Source of the DNA: Maratus speciosus
Lineage: Eukaryota; Arthropoda; Arachnida; Araneae; Salticidae
NCBI GenBank assembly: GCA_963932465.1
Contig: OZ010791.1
Coordinates: forward strand, 620,937,800 to 621,001,799
Direction of reading: 5' to 3'
DNA length: 64,000 nucleotides
Shown: piece by piece, positions 47,164 to 59,477 of the stretch
How positions within the stretch are numbered: the stretch's first letter is position 1
Layout: the number at the start of each line of letters is the position of its first letter
Notes under the pieces: model-generated
What the model was told of the DNA's origin: nothing
Databases searched by the model: none
Seen by the model: the letters and a program-made list of their open reading frames with translations, nothing else
Made by a program: the position numbers and the translations under genes

Positions 47164-47510
47164 TTACAGAACGAGTCTAACTGCCATAGACTTCATCTTA
47201 TTTTCATATGGCATGTGCATGTTCATATGGAGAACAACTTGTGTTTTATCCAAATATTTCTCAGTGCATATGGGACAGTTATCATCATTCTCAGTAAAAT
47301 GTCTAGTGTAATGACGAAGCATATTGCCTTTCTGAGTGAAATCTTTTTTACAAACAGGACATGTATAGGGACGTTCACCAGAATGTACACGGATATGATT
47401 ACGAAGATTACTTGATGTATGGGCAATATATTCACAGTACTTGCACTTATATTTTCGTCTACTTTGTTGTTCGTTATTGATTTGGAAAGATGATACTCTT
47501 TCTATTCTCA
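47164..47510 (-). CDS. C2H2 zinc-finger terminal exon (3 fingers)
   Basis: Terminal coding exon of a probable DNA-binding nuclear protein. The minus strand has a pyrimidine-rich acceptor ending TTGTTTTAG at 47511, after which the frame is open to a stop at 47164. The exon's first two bases complete a codon begun upstream (phase 1), giving 115 residues. Counting that split codon as residue 1, fingers lie at about 23-43 (CKYC...HIRVH), 51-71 (CPVC...HYTRH) and 79-99 (CPIC...HMNMH), each C-X2-C-X12-H-X3-H. SGERPY is a canonical linker between fingers 1 and 2; the next linker, FTENDDN, is not canonical. Finger 2 has the helix QKGNMLR, shared with the other zinc-finger exons here. A basic stretch (SRRKYK) precedes finger 1, and a 16-residue tail follows finger 3. 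An AATAAA lies 119 nt past the stop. The upstream exon is not identified. Membership of a lola/broad-like alternative-exon gene is inference; it could be a separate small gene. Confidence 0.85.
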
Positions 47511-47511
47511 C

Positions 47512-48229
47512 TAAAACAATAAAAAACTTAATTCAAAAATTTACATTTAAAAAATAATACACAAAAATACAAAGCTGTACCATAGCACCATTATTCTACA
47601 ATGTAATTATGAAACAAAATGAAATAAAATTTTAGTAAAATTGCAAACATTAAAAAAAAAAAAAAAAACTCTTATATCTTCTTTCCAATGAGATTTAAAA
47701 ATGGACTGGTGCATTCAAAAAAATAACATCAAGAGAAAATAAATTTTATTATTCTGACAATGTTGATAATAGAGAAGCATGAAAATATCAAACGGTTGAT
47801 AATTATATATTTTGCAGAATTACCGAACATTAAACTTCAAGTTATATAAATACTGAAGAATCTTCAAAATTTATATTTTTTTCAATATCAAAACCTAAGC
47901 TTTATACAGATTCTGTAAATAAACTGAGTGGTACAGAATATGTAGAGAATCTTATGTTTCGTAAATAAATAAATAAATAATAATAATAAAACTAGGGATG
48001 CACTGAATAGAGATTTTGGCCAAATACAAAATATTCGGCACACAGATAAACCAAACGCTGAATATTCAGTTAACAAAATAGTAACTCTTAGGCTGAATAG
48101 TAAGTATTCATCCAAATACCAAATATTCAACTGGCCGAATACTTTTATTTTCCAGAGCTTAAAGTATTAAAAAGTTAAATTTTAAAACATTTTTACATAA
48201 TATTTAACACACATACTTCCATTTTGATA
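47512..48229. other. Intron upstream of the 3-finger exon
   Basis: At 48000-48140 'gaatattcagt', 'aatattcggc' and 'ccgaatac' phrases recur in both orientations, suggesting a decayed inverted-repeat element. No gene. Confidence 0.35.
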
Positions 48230-48237
48230 AACTAAAC

Positions 48238-50628
48238 CAGGGTTGTTTGGTTTAAACCAAATGGTTTAAAAAAAAAAAAAAAAAAAAAAACATGCTGGTT
48301 TTTCTTTATGTGGCTTTTTTCTCTTTTTCCCTAATGTTTTCTGAATTAATAAATTTGTAGAGGTGACAAACATTTTTAATCAATCAAACTTTTCTTATAA
48401 GCTTTACATAGCAGACTAATTTTTCTAAAATTAGCTGGGAAGAAAAAAACAAGTAGTTAGTTATTTTTCTTCTTTTTTTTAAGCCTTTTATTTTTAAAAA
48501 TAGCCAAAATGGCAGATTTGAGCTACAAATACACTTTTACTACTTAGATTGCTTGATTAGTTAAGATTTACTAAGAATTACATATGCATCAATGATGATA
48601 TAATCATAAGTAATTCTCTCCATTGGTTACTTTTTGTTCTGTATGCTAATGAATGATTGGCTGTGAGTTTTCTTTGCTGTATCATGGCAATTGGGTTTAG
48701 TAAGCCTTTGTTTTTCTTGCATTCCTACATTGGGATTGGGGTTTTGCATTATGATTTTATTCTGTTACCAGCAGGATTGGCATGGTTTAAATCAATTGGT
48801 TAACCAACTGGTATTTTAGAAAGGATCTAATATATTTTCTCATTTTTGTAATTTGTTTCAAATTATTGGATATAAATAACTTCTACTTTTAACAGTCTTA
48901 TCCCAGCAGTCACCGTGAGATATAGTGAGTCTAGGTTATATTTGTATGCATATATAATGCAAATTGCATGTGTTGATGAACATATCTGAAGCTAAGATAA
49001 AATTTAAAACATGTGAATGTAGCAAAGATAAAATAGATTAAAAATATTCAATATTTTGAATAAAATATTTTCCTTTGAGAAAACACAGATTATTTACAAT
49101 TAATAACATAAAATGACCTTTAAGATTTCAGTCAAGCTACAAAAGAAAATTTTCATGATTGGGGAGATTATCTTTTAAGGCTGTTCTCATCTGCTCTACT
49201 CAACAAGCGCAAAATGCTTTGACACATTTACAAATTCCTTTTTTTAACGGAAAGATATAAAATTGAAAGGCCTGACTGGAAAGCGATTTGTAATCAAACT
49301 GTGTTTTCGATTTTTGATAAATAAATTATCTATTGAGTTATAAGCAATTTTAATCACGTGACAAAAATGTTTTTAACCTTACTTGAGTAGTTATTTTTCT
49401 TTCGCACGGAAATTCAGTACAAAACACCAACTTTGATACTATTTTCTGAAAGATCTATTGCGTTTGCAAAAAAAAAAACACCCAGAAAACACAGTTCCAT
49501 AACATAGTTTCTGAACAGCAGCATGTGCTAGTTTCATGCATTTCCGAACAAAAATAAATTAAAACTTATGTCATAAAGTTGCCCTTTCGTATTTGAGAAC
49601 AGCTTTAAGAATAAAAAAGAAACTCAAGATATAAAGTTGAATAAGAGGACATTAAAAAATTGGGTGCTAGCGAATCACCTGTTTACTTTTAACTAAAATA
49701 TGCAATAAGATACATTTAAATCGTCTATTGCATAATCAAATCCACTATTTAAATCTGACAAAAAAATGGCTAAAAATTGAGATGAGCTTCGCGTGAGACA
49801 TAACAGAAAAAAGTCTCATAAAAATGCCTAAAAATATATATTATTAATTATTAGTTTAGACATTTAAATTAATACGCACTATAAAATAGCTTACAAAAAA
49901 ATCCTGTGTATTAAGTCTGATGGCTGTTTAAATGTTTTAGTGGATGACAACTTTTATAAATCTACTTTCCATTTTAAGATCAATGTTTTCAGTAGTCTAA
50001 AAAAGCTGAAAAATATGTATTTCTGTTTATTTTACTGTTGCTTTTGAAGAGAAATGTCAAATGATAATACACAATACTTCTTGAAACGTGTAAAAACCCT
50101 ACTGCTAAATTCAAATCATTCCAGGAATTCTTTATAAAAAGCTTTACTTTCAATAAAAGATAATTAATTGTTCATGTAGTGTTCTAACAGAAAAATCAGA
50201 TATCTCAGATTGCAAATATTTCAAAGAAATTATTTTGAATAACCATGGGAAAGTACACCATATATTTATTTATAGTACTAGTAATCAAAAGATTGTTTAT
50301 TAAGATTTTCAAGGTATCAATGTTTCACTATGTAGAGCATTTTATTTATGGAACATAAGACATAGCTTTTACTAAAAATGTTTAAATTTTAAATATTTCA
50401 ATTTTCTACATAATTGATTGTAATTATTTAATTTAAATTATTTTTAAAAGAAGTTATAGTACTTATATATCCAACAATGTTTATTTTGATCAATAAATAT
50501 GCATGTATATGTAATAGGAAAATATATTTTAAAAAACCCGGTTTAAACAAAAAAAACCCGGTTTAAACCAAAAAACCGGGTTTTTTGGTTTTTTTGAAAA
50601 AAAAAAACCCAGTTTTTTACCAACCCTG
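48238..50628. mobile_element. 2.4-kb hAT-like element with GGTTTAAACC motifs
   Basis: CAGGGTTG and CAACCCTG ends, with an imperfect 8-bp duplication AACTAAAC / AACCAAAT (48230-48237, 50629-50636; 6 of 8). Both ends carry 'ggtttaaacc' or 'cccggtttaaac' palindromes. No transposase frame survives. A TTAA element is nested at 49179. Confidence 0.7.
49179..49604. mobile_element. TTAA element, copy 3, nested
   Basis: TTAA at 49175-49178 and 49605-49608; ends GGCTGTTCTCA and TGAGAACAGCT. The interior is inverted relative to copies 1 and 2 ('acaccaactttgatac', 'ttttctgaaag'). 426 bp. Confidence 0.78.
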
Positions 50629-50636
50629 AACCAAAT

Positions 50637-50669
50637 TCTTACAAGTAAACTTTACATACACACATGCAC

Positions 50670-50700
<31 letters not shown>

Positions 50701-51682
50701 ATGCTTTGAGTTATTATTTAAGAAGATAGTTTTAAAGCTTTTTTAATTAACATAACTTTAAATTTCATGAATTCTTCTATAAATTAAAGCAAATGAATAA
50801 AATTATCTTAAATTTTAAAACAAATATTTTAATATCAAAGAGATATTTTAAAGGAATTGGAAGAAAATTTTTATGATTTATTTGTCAGGAAGGGACTAAA
50901 GTAAAAAATAAATCAATAATACAATCTATTCAAATAATGGCAAATCAGCAAGAATTAATAATGTTTCTGTTCTTTTTTATTTCAAATGCACACACACAAA
51001 AAAAGCAGTGTCTGGAATACACAATCATTTTCAAAGGTACGTTCCTGAAATCTTAGAACAAACTTTCATGAGAGATAATGTGGACAAGACAAAAATTTTG
51101 AACTAGAAACAACATCTCAATCATCTTATTCCATCATAAGTCCCTAACCATAAAACCCCTCCTAACCATAGTTTTAAAACTATCCATTCCTCCTAACATT
51201 GACAGTTTTTCTTTGACATAGTCCTTTAGAATAGAAAGTAATAAGAGGAATATAAATATATCGGACTTCAAAACTGTCTCCCTTAACTAAAAGTTTTTGT
51301 ATAATTATTTATTTGCATTTTTCTTAATAAACACATTTTTCAAACTTAAAAAAAAAAAAAAAAAAACTATAGTAAAGAAACAAAACAAATTTCAATGATT
51401 TCAAAATAAATAAAATAAAAAGTCATGCATTGATTTATTTCATTATAACAACAGAAATATTTTTTTCAACAGTAAATTCCAAACAATAAACATTCAACAG
51501 TCAATTCCCTAAACAAAATATACAACTAATAAAGCATCCAATGCGGTAAAAAAAAAAAAAAAAAAAAAAAAAAACAATTAATAATGGTAAAAATTTTTTA
51601 AAAGAATTTTATCGAATCAAGTCTTTGATACTTCCTTCGGAATAAATAAATTAAAAGAAAATATATGAAAAGTGAAGCCTAC
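50637..51682. other. Non-coding with several A tracts
   Basis: A28 near 50670, A17 near 51350 and A28 near 51547. No gene. Confidence 0.4.
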
Positions 51683-51776
51683 CTTTACGAAGCATGACAG
51701 ACTTCAACATACAAATTTAGCTTGTCTTTTTCTTAAATGATAACAGATCTGTATCGAATGGAATATTACATGCATT
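51683..51776 (-). other. Weak candidate leader exon, phase-1 donor
   Basis: On the minus strand an acceptor-like AAAATTAG precedes 94 nt ending at the donor CGTAAAG|GTAGGC. ATG at 51710 opens nine codons (MLKSVMLRK) to the donor in phase 1, as at 61.3 kb. It sits about 4.2 kb upstream of the three-finger exon. The acceptor tract is weak, the peptide is very short and base composition is only slightly raised, so chance is a real explanation. Confidence 0.18.
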
Positions 51777-52002
51777 CTAATTTTTAAAAGAAAGTTAATT
51801 AAAAAATGAAGCAGGTATACAACACATAATATTTCAGCTTTAAGGTTATTGAAGAAAAGAGTGTAGTGTACGGCAGTATAATGCAATAATTTATAAGGCT
51901 TTCATACATGTAAATTAAATTACACATACACATATATGTATTAATGAGCAAAAAAGTAAATACCTTTAGTAAAACCAAAAGTAATAGATTAAAAATAAAC
52001 TT

Positions 52003-52042
<40 letters not shown>

Positions 52043-53170
52043 GTATATTTAGATCTTACAACAACTATCACAGCCACAAATAAAATAATGAAACACTTAT
52101 TTCATCAACTTTTTTTTAAAACATGTTTCATTCTACATATTAGTATGAAAAAAAATATTTTTTTGTTAAAGAAATAAGGACACTATTTTAAATGATTAAT
52201 TGTGTCGGAAAAAGCCTTTTAAAAATATAATATTTTCAAATCAGTCTATTAGACTTAATTTTTTGTTAATGTGTTTGCTCATTTTGCAAATAAGGTAAGT
52301 TTTCTTATTTAATCTCTTAATTGGCACGATTTTTCTTTCACATGTAATTTGCCCGTGAATGTATTGGCATGATGATTAACGGATTAAGTATCCACAAAAT
52401 GCATTATTTATTAAATGCACTACATGATGAATTTCTCATTAATTAATAGAGATTTTCTACAGCTCATAAATAAAATCAGAATACATTACAATTTTATTTA
52501 TTAATAAATAATTACACAAACATAGACTTCCTTACTTTAAAAATAAACAGCTAATTTGTAAAAAAACAGACAAATGAAATACCTGCAATTAAAAATATAT
52601 ATTATAATAAATTCTTTTTTTGAACCAATTTGAAATATCTGAAACAATTTGAAAAAAATTATACTTGAAAAATGATTCAAAATCGAAAATACTATGTTAA
52701 TTTAAAGCTGTCTTTAAATCAATGACTAGAATAGGAACGTTCCAAAAGTTATTATAAATAAATCTTATCATTTTACTTATTAAGAAAATAGTGGCTGAAT
52801 TTCAATAGATTAAGCAGTTTTTATCGCAAATGTGAAATTACCGTATTTTTTGTGTATGCTTGTGTAACACACACACTCTGACTTTTAATACCCATTTGTA
52901 GATTACATTTTGTATAAAAAAAATAGGGAGAAAACATTTTAAAAATGTTATTCTAGCAGAATCTAACAGTTAATGCTAATAAGTAAAAATTTAATTAAAA
53001 AAATCAAAAAACGCGACTGCGTAAAAAGTGAACTAATTAATTATTTATCATCAATGTGAAACTATTTTTTATATTACTTACCTATTTTTTTTATTTACTT
53101 GTATGGATGACTTTTAAGTTGTGTTTAATTTTTAGTTCCCATCTATAAATACTGATGAATCCTATATATG
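51777..53170. other. Intron-like DNA with a repeat remnant
   Basis: 52842-52990 ('accgtattttttgtgtatgc', 'ctctgacttttaata', 'taacagttaatgcta') partly resembles 24290-24420, suggesting a shared decayed element. A-rich tract near 52010-52039. Confidence 0.3.
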
Positions 53171-53179
53171 TCTATGAAG

Positions 53180-53530
53180 GTTAGAGTTGCAGTAAAGCTA
53201 GAGATCCTACCTACATAACTTCCATGTTGTGTAATATTTAAACGGAGCTTCTGACTGTAAAATAGTCAATGAAACATCCTCTTCATTTTGAAAGACCTAT
53301 CCAATGATATGTCATTCAATATGGTGCATAAGAAAATTTTCTGTCTCTACTGCCATTTTGAATTTATAAAAACAAAACCTAGCCTATAACCATCAGACGG
53401 TTAAGACGAATCAATAGAGACCTCATTCATTAAAATCCATCCAGCTGTTGGGCTGTTTCGAGGGTATAAAGAAATCCACATACCCAGATACGCGTGAAAC
53501 ACATAACCCTTCTTGGCAATCGGGTAAAAA
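53180..53530. repeat. Less AT-rich repeat-like patch
   Basis: Contains 'aaatccatccagctgttggg', '..gagggtataaagaaatcc' and 'cttcttggcaatcgggtaaa'. These remind me of the 3' tails of dispersed arthropod repeats ('tccatccagccgtt... tataca'). No ends or duplication seen. Confidence 0.3.
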
Positions 53531-53759
53531 TGCACAGTATTCATAATGTATTGCTTCATGATTTCATAAATTTAAGGGAAAAAAGCCACATAATGATTTC
53601 ATGCAGTGTCTGATGGTCATATATACAGAAGTCAGGCAAATTCCTAATAATGATGCACCACGTGGAGTGCACCTCGATTTCAAAAGTAAATTCTAAGAGC
53701 AAAAAACTATGTGGCATGCATATACACATACACACACATACATACAAAAAAAAAATTAC

Positions 53760-55836
53760 AGTAATTATAATTAGTTTTAATATGTTCCAATTAAACTAGG
53801 GGATGTAACCCAAACTGTTTGGTGGACAGAACACAAGTGACTTTCTTTTCCTTTTTTTTGAAAACTGATAGATTTTTTACGTTTAATATTCTTCAGATTG
53901 TCCACTAACCCCACCAAAAAGCATTTTTATATGAAAAATATCCATTATGTATTCAAATAAAGTTTAGAAATTTATTAAACACTATACCATCGTATTAGCC
54001 ACATGCTCGAGGTTAAAAGCTGAATAAATTAAAAAAGATTTTGCTACTTGCAACAGTCTTCACAATTCAGATTATTTTAGTGCTTAAGCACATAGTTAGA
54101 TAACACATTTGTTAAATTTGTGCTTTATTTATATTTTTTTTATTTATGTACTTATTTACTGATGAAGTGTTAGTTTCATTATGGAATATTAGTGGAGATG
54201 AAAAAAAAAAAAAAAAAGAAAATGCTGATTGATGTGTATTTTTAAAGTGTAAATAGGATAATATTCTGTAATAGAGCTACTCCTAATACAGATAGATTTA
54301 AAAAATAACCAGGCTTGAAAAGTATTTTTAAGTCATAAAAAAACAGTAAATTTAAATACAGTATTCAAACAAACTGCATTTAAAAATACATTTCTTTTCC
54401 ATATTTAATGGTGTAAAAATTTTAATTATGTTATGTTTAGAAATAATTAAATTTGCGGGGGAAAAAAAGAAATGGATTGCTTACACTGTTGCCACCATAA
54501 ATATGATGACTGCATTACTCACAGACATGTTTTTGCTTAGATATTATAGATTTATTAAGCCTGTCAAATAAGTCCCTTCCACACACACACTCATTCATTC
54601 AGAATAGCATTCTTTTTCTTTTGGTGCCACTAAAGGTATCCATAGCGCCCTCTCCTCCCTTTCCCTCATAGGCTATTCTGATACTTATCAATCGATAAGG
54701 CTTTGATAAATCTTGTTTTAAATGCTTAATTTAAAATAGGATCAATGGATTAAGAATAACCTTATTTATTTTTTACATACTTTTATTTCACTTAACTAGG
54801 TTCATGTAATTAAAGACTTAATTTTTTAATTCATTTTTTTTTTTCACTCATGAGGTGGTGGTACATTTCTAGAAATTGTATACAGTTGTGTATTCCAACA
54901 ACAGTCAATATTTTCACATTTTCAGAACTTAATTATCAAGTTAAAAACTAGATAATTATTAATTAATTTATGATTACATACTGAGAAAACAATGTATAAA
55001 TCCCAAGTAGACAGTTTAAATTATGCTTTTTTTTCTTCCAATGCTGTTATTTTCTTTCCATCTTACACAGAAAAACTAAACAAAGAATAATTTTTTTAAA
55101 TAAATTCACTAGCTCATGCTTTCTACCCAGCAAAAATAAAAGCAGTGAATTTTTCATATTTGGGGCCCCACGTCTAATTTACATAATGTAACGGAAATGT
55201 TTTGGAATAACATGAATTGAAGTCATAAAATTAGGCTTGATTTTTAATATAAACATTGAATGCATATAAAAAAGTGGTTAAAAAAAATTACTTTTATATT
55301 TTGTTAAACTGGGATTAACTATGAAATTAAATTTTACTTCAAATAATAAATCATTATATGTACATAGGATTATGTAATACCAATCATAATAAAATATGGA
55401 GATATTGTTTAGTTGAATAATAAGATAATGCTTATTTTTTATGAATTCTCTCCTTCGTCTCACCAAAACAAACAGATAAAACAACAGTTTTATATTAGAA
55501 AATATTGTTCAATGTCTTTAAATAGTGAGACATACAAAATGTAAGAAACTGAATGAAAATTATTTTATTTATGAAAAAGAATTATTGCAATATCTAAGTT
55601 GATATTTTACAAAAATATAACAGACTGGTTTGAGTTACTTAATATTTTAAATAGCTATACCTGTCAATATCAAAGATATCATACACAATACATATCAATC
55701 TACAATTTACGAACAAAATGTTACCAGCAGTAGCATGGAAAAGACTTCAATGCTATATAACAAATTTATACAAGCTTGTAAAATGAAAAATAAAATAAAA
55801 ATAATCTCTTTCAATAATATGTACATAATAAATATT

Positions 55837-55876
<40 letters not shown>

Positions 55877-56325
55877 GAAAAACCAAATTGTAATTTAAAA
55901 AGAATTGGACATTAATAAGTAATGCAAGATTTTATAAATTGCACAGTTAGAAAGAGCTAAAATATTACACTAAAAACTGTATGAAGCAAATAAAAATCAT
56001 ACATATACAAACACTATATTAAAATAGTTAAACGTGTAAAAATTCAGAAATAAAATAATGAAAAGAGTATTAAAAACACAATAAAACACACTGTAAAATT
56101 ATTACACACAATAAATAGTTACAACATAAATAACCATACAGGTAATTAAAACAAAAACAGTCATGGATTTTAAGCATACTTACAAAGCAATATCACAATT
56201 TAATAAAGAAGTAAAAACAAAGTGAAAATTCTTAGAAATATCAGAAAAAAGTTATCACTAAAAGAAAGAAAGAAAAAAGATTGCTATATAATTAAACAGT
56301 GCCTTCCGGAGAATGTTCTAAGGTG

Positions 56326-56356
<31 letters not shown>

Positions 56357-56690
56357 AAGTTCTCAAAACACATAGCTGCATTTTCTTGAGATACAGCTCT
56401 TATTGTATGCTTGAGGACAATCAGAATGCTCTATACCGGCAATGTTAAATTAGTGTACATTTTCTCATAAACTACCAAAGATATGCACTTCAAAAATTTT
56501 TATGAATCAAATAAATAATTCTTAATAAAGTGAAGGTCAAGCTTATATGCAGATATTTTTCATTTATTCTTTTAAAAAACATAAAATAGAAATCCCTATT
56601 AAATACCAAAAAACATGCATTTTTTCTTTTAAGTATATACATATATTGGTTACAACGGTTCACTCCAAAATTAAATGGAGATATCTATAT
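53760..56690. other. Non-coding, nothing recognised
   Basis: AT-rich with A tracts near 54200, 55850 and 56325. Small frames are low-complexity translation. Confidence 0.4.
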
Positions 56691-56691
56691 A

Positions 56692-59475
56692 CCGTAATTT
56701 TCGGAAGAAACGCCGCGGCGTTTACGTGCTTTAAATTAAAATTTCAAGCGATGCGGCGTTTCTACCGATGCGGCGTTTACGCGCATTTTTTTTTTTTTTT
56801 TTCACTCCCAAAGATGAGAAATCTCATATTAATGAAATTTTAAAATAATGTGGACGAACCGAAATTTTCAGACCCAGGCGAACGAAATATATTGACCCTG
56901 CCTGAGCATTTTTCTCAATGTTTTTTCACTGAACATGTCCGTTATTTTGCGCTGCTTCATCAATTAAGATTTTTCGACAATAAACTTCTCCTGTATTCCA
57001 TAAACGGACACTAGTTCCTCTCCTGTAACGACGTTCCGCTGCTCCAATCCTTTGCTAATAAACTGATAATAACATCTAATAAACTGAGCACTTTTTCTCT
57101 CAAATTTCCCCCTTTTCTTTTTCTTCCCCCTCTCCAATTTTCAACAAATTTCATTTTTCGAGAAAGTTTCGTTATTGATTTCCTAAGCTTTGTAAATTAA
57201 AATATAAACGTCTTATTTTGGATGGTATGCTTTTGTATTTTGTATTTTTTTTAAAATCTTTAGTTAAAAAGAGAAAAAATCTATTCACGATTTCTTTCTG
57301 CATAGCAAAACATAATCCACCCAACGTTGATGATCCGATTGTGTAAACATTGATTCTGATTTCACGGAGCGAAGTGAATAAACGAAAACAAACCGCAAAT
57401 GTTACTTTTTCTGGGCAGTTTCTATAAAGTGGGCAGCCGTTCTAACTTTCTAATAACTGGTTATATTTTAATAAAAATTTGTTACGCAGCCTAATTTAGT
57501 ATTATTTCAACTTGCTGAAAATTTGAAAGAAATCGGTCAATTTACATAGGAGATAAGGATTATTATTTTTTTTTTTCTAACAGTAAGGATTATAGACCCC
57601 TTGCATTGACGTCACGTTGCTATTAGCAACGACTGATACTATAGCTTCTGGAGCACACACGTGGAGCCCAGAACTCTCCGTTTGCCGTTAAAAGCACGTG
57701 TTATCTTTCTCTTTAATTTAGAGCTTCCTTATTTTAATTATTATAGTGCAAATAAGTCTAAAAAATCAAATGGAGAGCACCAAATTCGCCTTATATTTGG
57801 GCGCCATAGGAAGCGATTTCAGATATGTGACGTCATGTGCAACCCGTCTATAAGAGTTTCGGTTTTCATTCTTTTTCTTTTTTATTTGCTTGCATCTCAA
57901 TATTTTTTTTCTGCACTTAAGCAACGTAAACTTGTTGACACATTCAAGAAGTCCTTTTTATATTTAAAAGAATAGAATTTGAATAGTTTTTTCTCGCGCA
58001 AAAAATGAGAAAAAAAATTAGTAGTTTTGAGTCATCAGGGCTTTTTAAAAAGCCATCTGGAAAAGCATTATGGAAAAACAGATCGTAAGATCATTTTGCC
58101 GAAACTAGTGGAATGAAAAGAGTATGAATATCTTTGTTCTTTAAAAAATGTTAGAAGAGTGGAGAGGTTTTCGATCCGGTTTTAAGAATTCCAAATTTAT
58201 AATACTTTTATTTTATATAAAAATTAAAACAAGAAGTTGGTTAGCAAAACGTCCGGATTTTGAACAATTTCGGATGTCCGGATTTTAGACTTTGTACTGT
58301 ATCTTGCATTTAAGAAACAGCACAGTGCTGGTAAGTATATTTTTTTCCTTTTTAGTTATCATTTCGTGTGTCTTTTAAAACAAAATCTTCTAATTGAAAT
58401 CTATATTTATTCCTTTGAGTTTGTGACAGCTAAAATGTTCCAAACAGAGCGATAGAAGAAGGTGGGGAGGGGAGAAGATAGTTTTAGGACCGCACGTGAT
58501 GTCTTTTCGTTGCAGTTAGCATAATGTTTATAATCCTTATCGCTCCACGTGCAGAGAAATAATAAAAGTAGGTCGTCATGAAATTTCTTGCAGATAGACC
58601 GATAGGAATTAAAAAAAAAGTTTGTTTTTGAGAATTTTATTTTTATTATAAAACACGCATACACACATAAATAACGGCTGCATTCATTATAAATCATTTT
58701 TAATATTAGTAGCATAAAATTATTGGTGCATTTATTAATTTTTTACGAAACCGAATAGCGTTTTCCAGTTTTTGATAAGGGAAAAAACAAACATTTAGAA
58801 AATGATAAAAGTTGATTTTTCGAGCTGAATTTCCGGATGAAACAGCTCGGGGAAGGTCATCATTAAATAGCAATAGCTTATAATTTAAGCTACAATACAT
58901 TTATCGAAAACGGAAAAACGTATTCAATTTCAAATCACTTTGATAGATATGCCAGCAGATTCCACGCTTTTTCGTTTTAAATTACCGGACCTCGATGAAT
59001 TATTTATTGAGCGAGTTTGCTTTTTAATTCCTTTTTTTTTTTTTTTTTTTTTTTTTTTTGAAAAAAAGAAAAAAATCCCGCCATGGCACGTGAAAATAAA
59101 TGTCATTTTATTCCGTTCAAACACGTTTTTTAAGATACTTGAGTTAAAGTTGAGTCTGCTAAAACCCAATCTTAAGATTTTCGACTTAGGAATGTTCTCG
59201 TTCATATAACGCTTTTCAATGTATAGAAAAGTTCCAAGACAAATTCCGGTTCGTCCCATTCAATGGCTTTTAGAAATTTATTTGGCAACATTAGTGAATA
59301 ATTTCGGAGAGTGAACTGCCGTATTCTGTTTAGCATGTCAATCGCGATCACCGCGGAAATTTCACATGCGGCGTTTACGACGATGCGGCGTTTACGACCA
59401 TTTCTTTATTTTTTTTGTGGTAATTTTCGCGATGCGGCGTTTACGCCGCTGCGGCGTTTCTTCCAGAAATTACGG
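56692..59475. mobile_element. 2.8-kb TA-flanked transposon with GCGGCGTTTACG repeats
   Basis: CCGTAATTTTCGGAAGAAAC and, inverted, CCGTAATTTCTGGAAGAAAC ends; TA at 56690-56691 and 59476-59477. Subterminal 'gcggcgtttacg' or 'gcggcgtttc' modules occur about four times at each end. The interior has no intact transposase. A minus frame ending at 58930 contains LKRKSVESAGISIKVI, faintly like the start of a CENP-B/pogo DNA-binding domain, but it is broken. The plus frame 57661-57975 is unrecognised. Confidence 0.8.
57607..57835 (+). promoter_or_regulatory. CRE/X-box/E-box cluster inside the 2.8-kb transposon
   Basis: TGACGTCA (57607-57614) is joined to CGTTGCT-ATT-AGCAACG (57615-57631), which fits the RFX X-box palindrome. 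CACGTG follows at 57658 and 57695, and a second TGACGTCA at 57828. Exact matches, close packing and raised GC suggest a promoter, perhaps the element's own; activity is untested. Confidence 0.4.
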
Positions 59476-59477
59476 TA

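Noticed and set aside
47215..47435. Plus and minus shadow frames over the 3-finger exon
   Set aside because: Explained by the zinc-finger frame on the same bases.
57661..57975. 104-codon frame as a transposase or THAP-type protein
   Set aside because: Starts at GTG, lacks the C2CH pattern of THAP and turns hydrophobic and low-complexity; not supportable.
58930..59259. Intact CENP-B/pogo transposase start
   Set aside because: Only about 15 residues are faintly similar, then a stop; the frame also crosses a homopolymer. Noted as a trace only.
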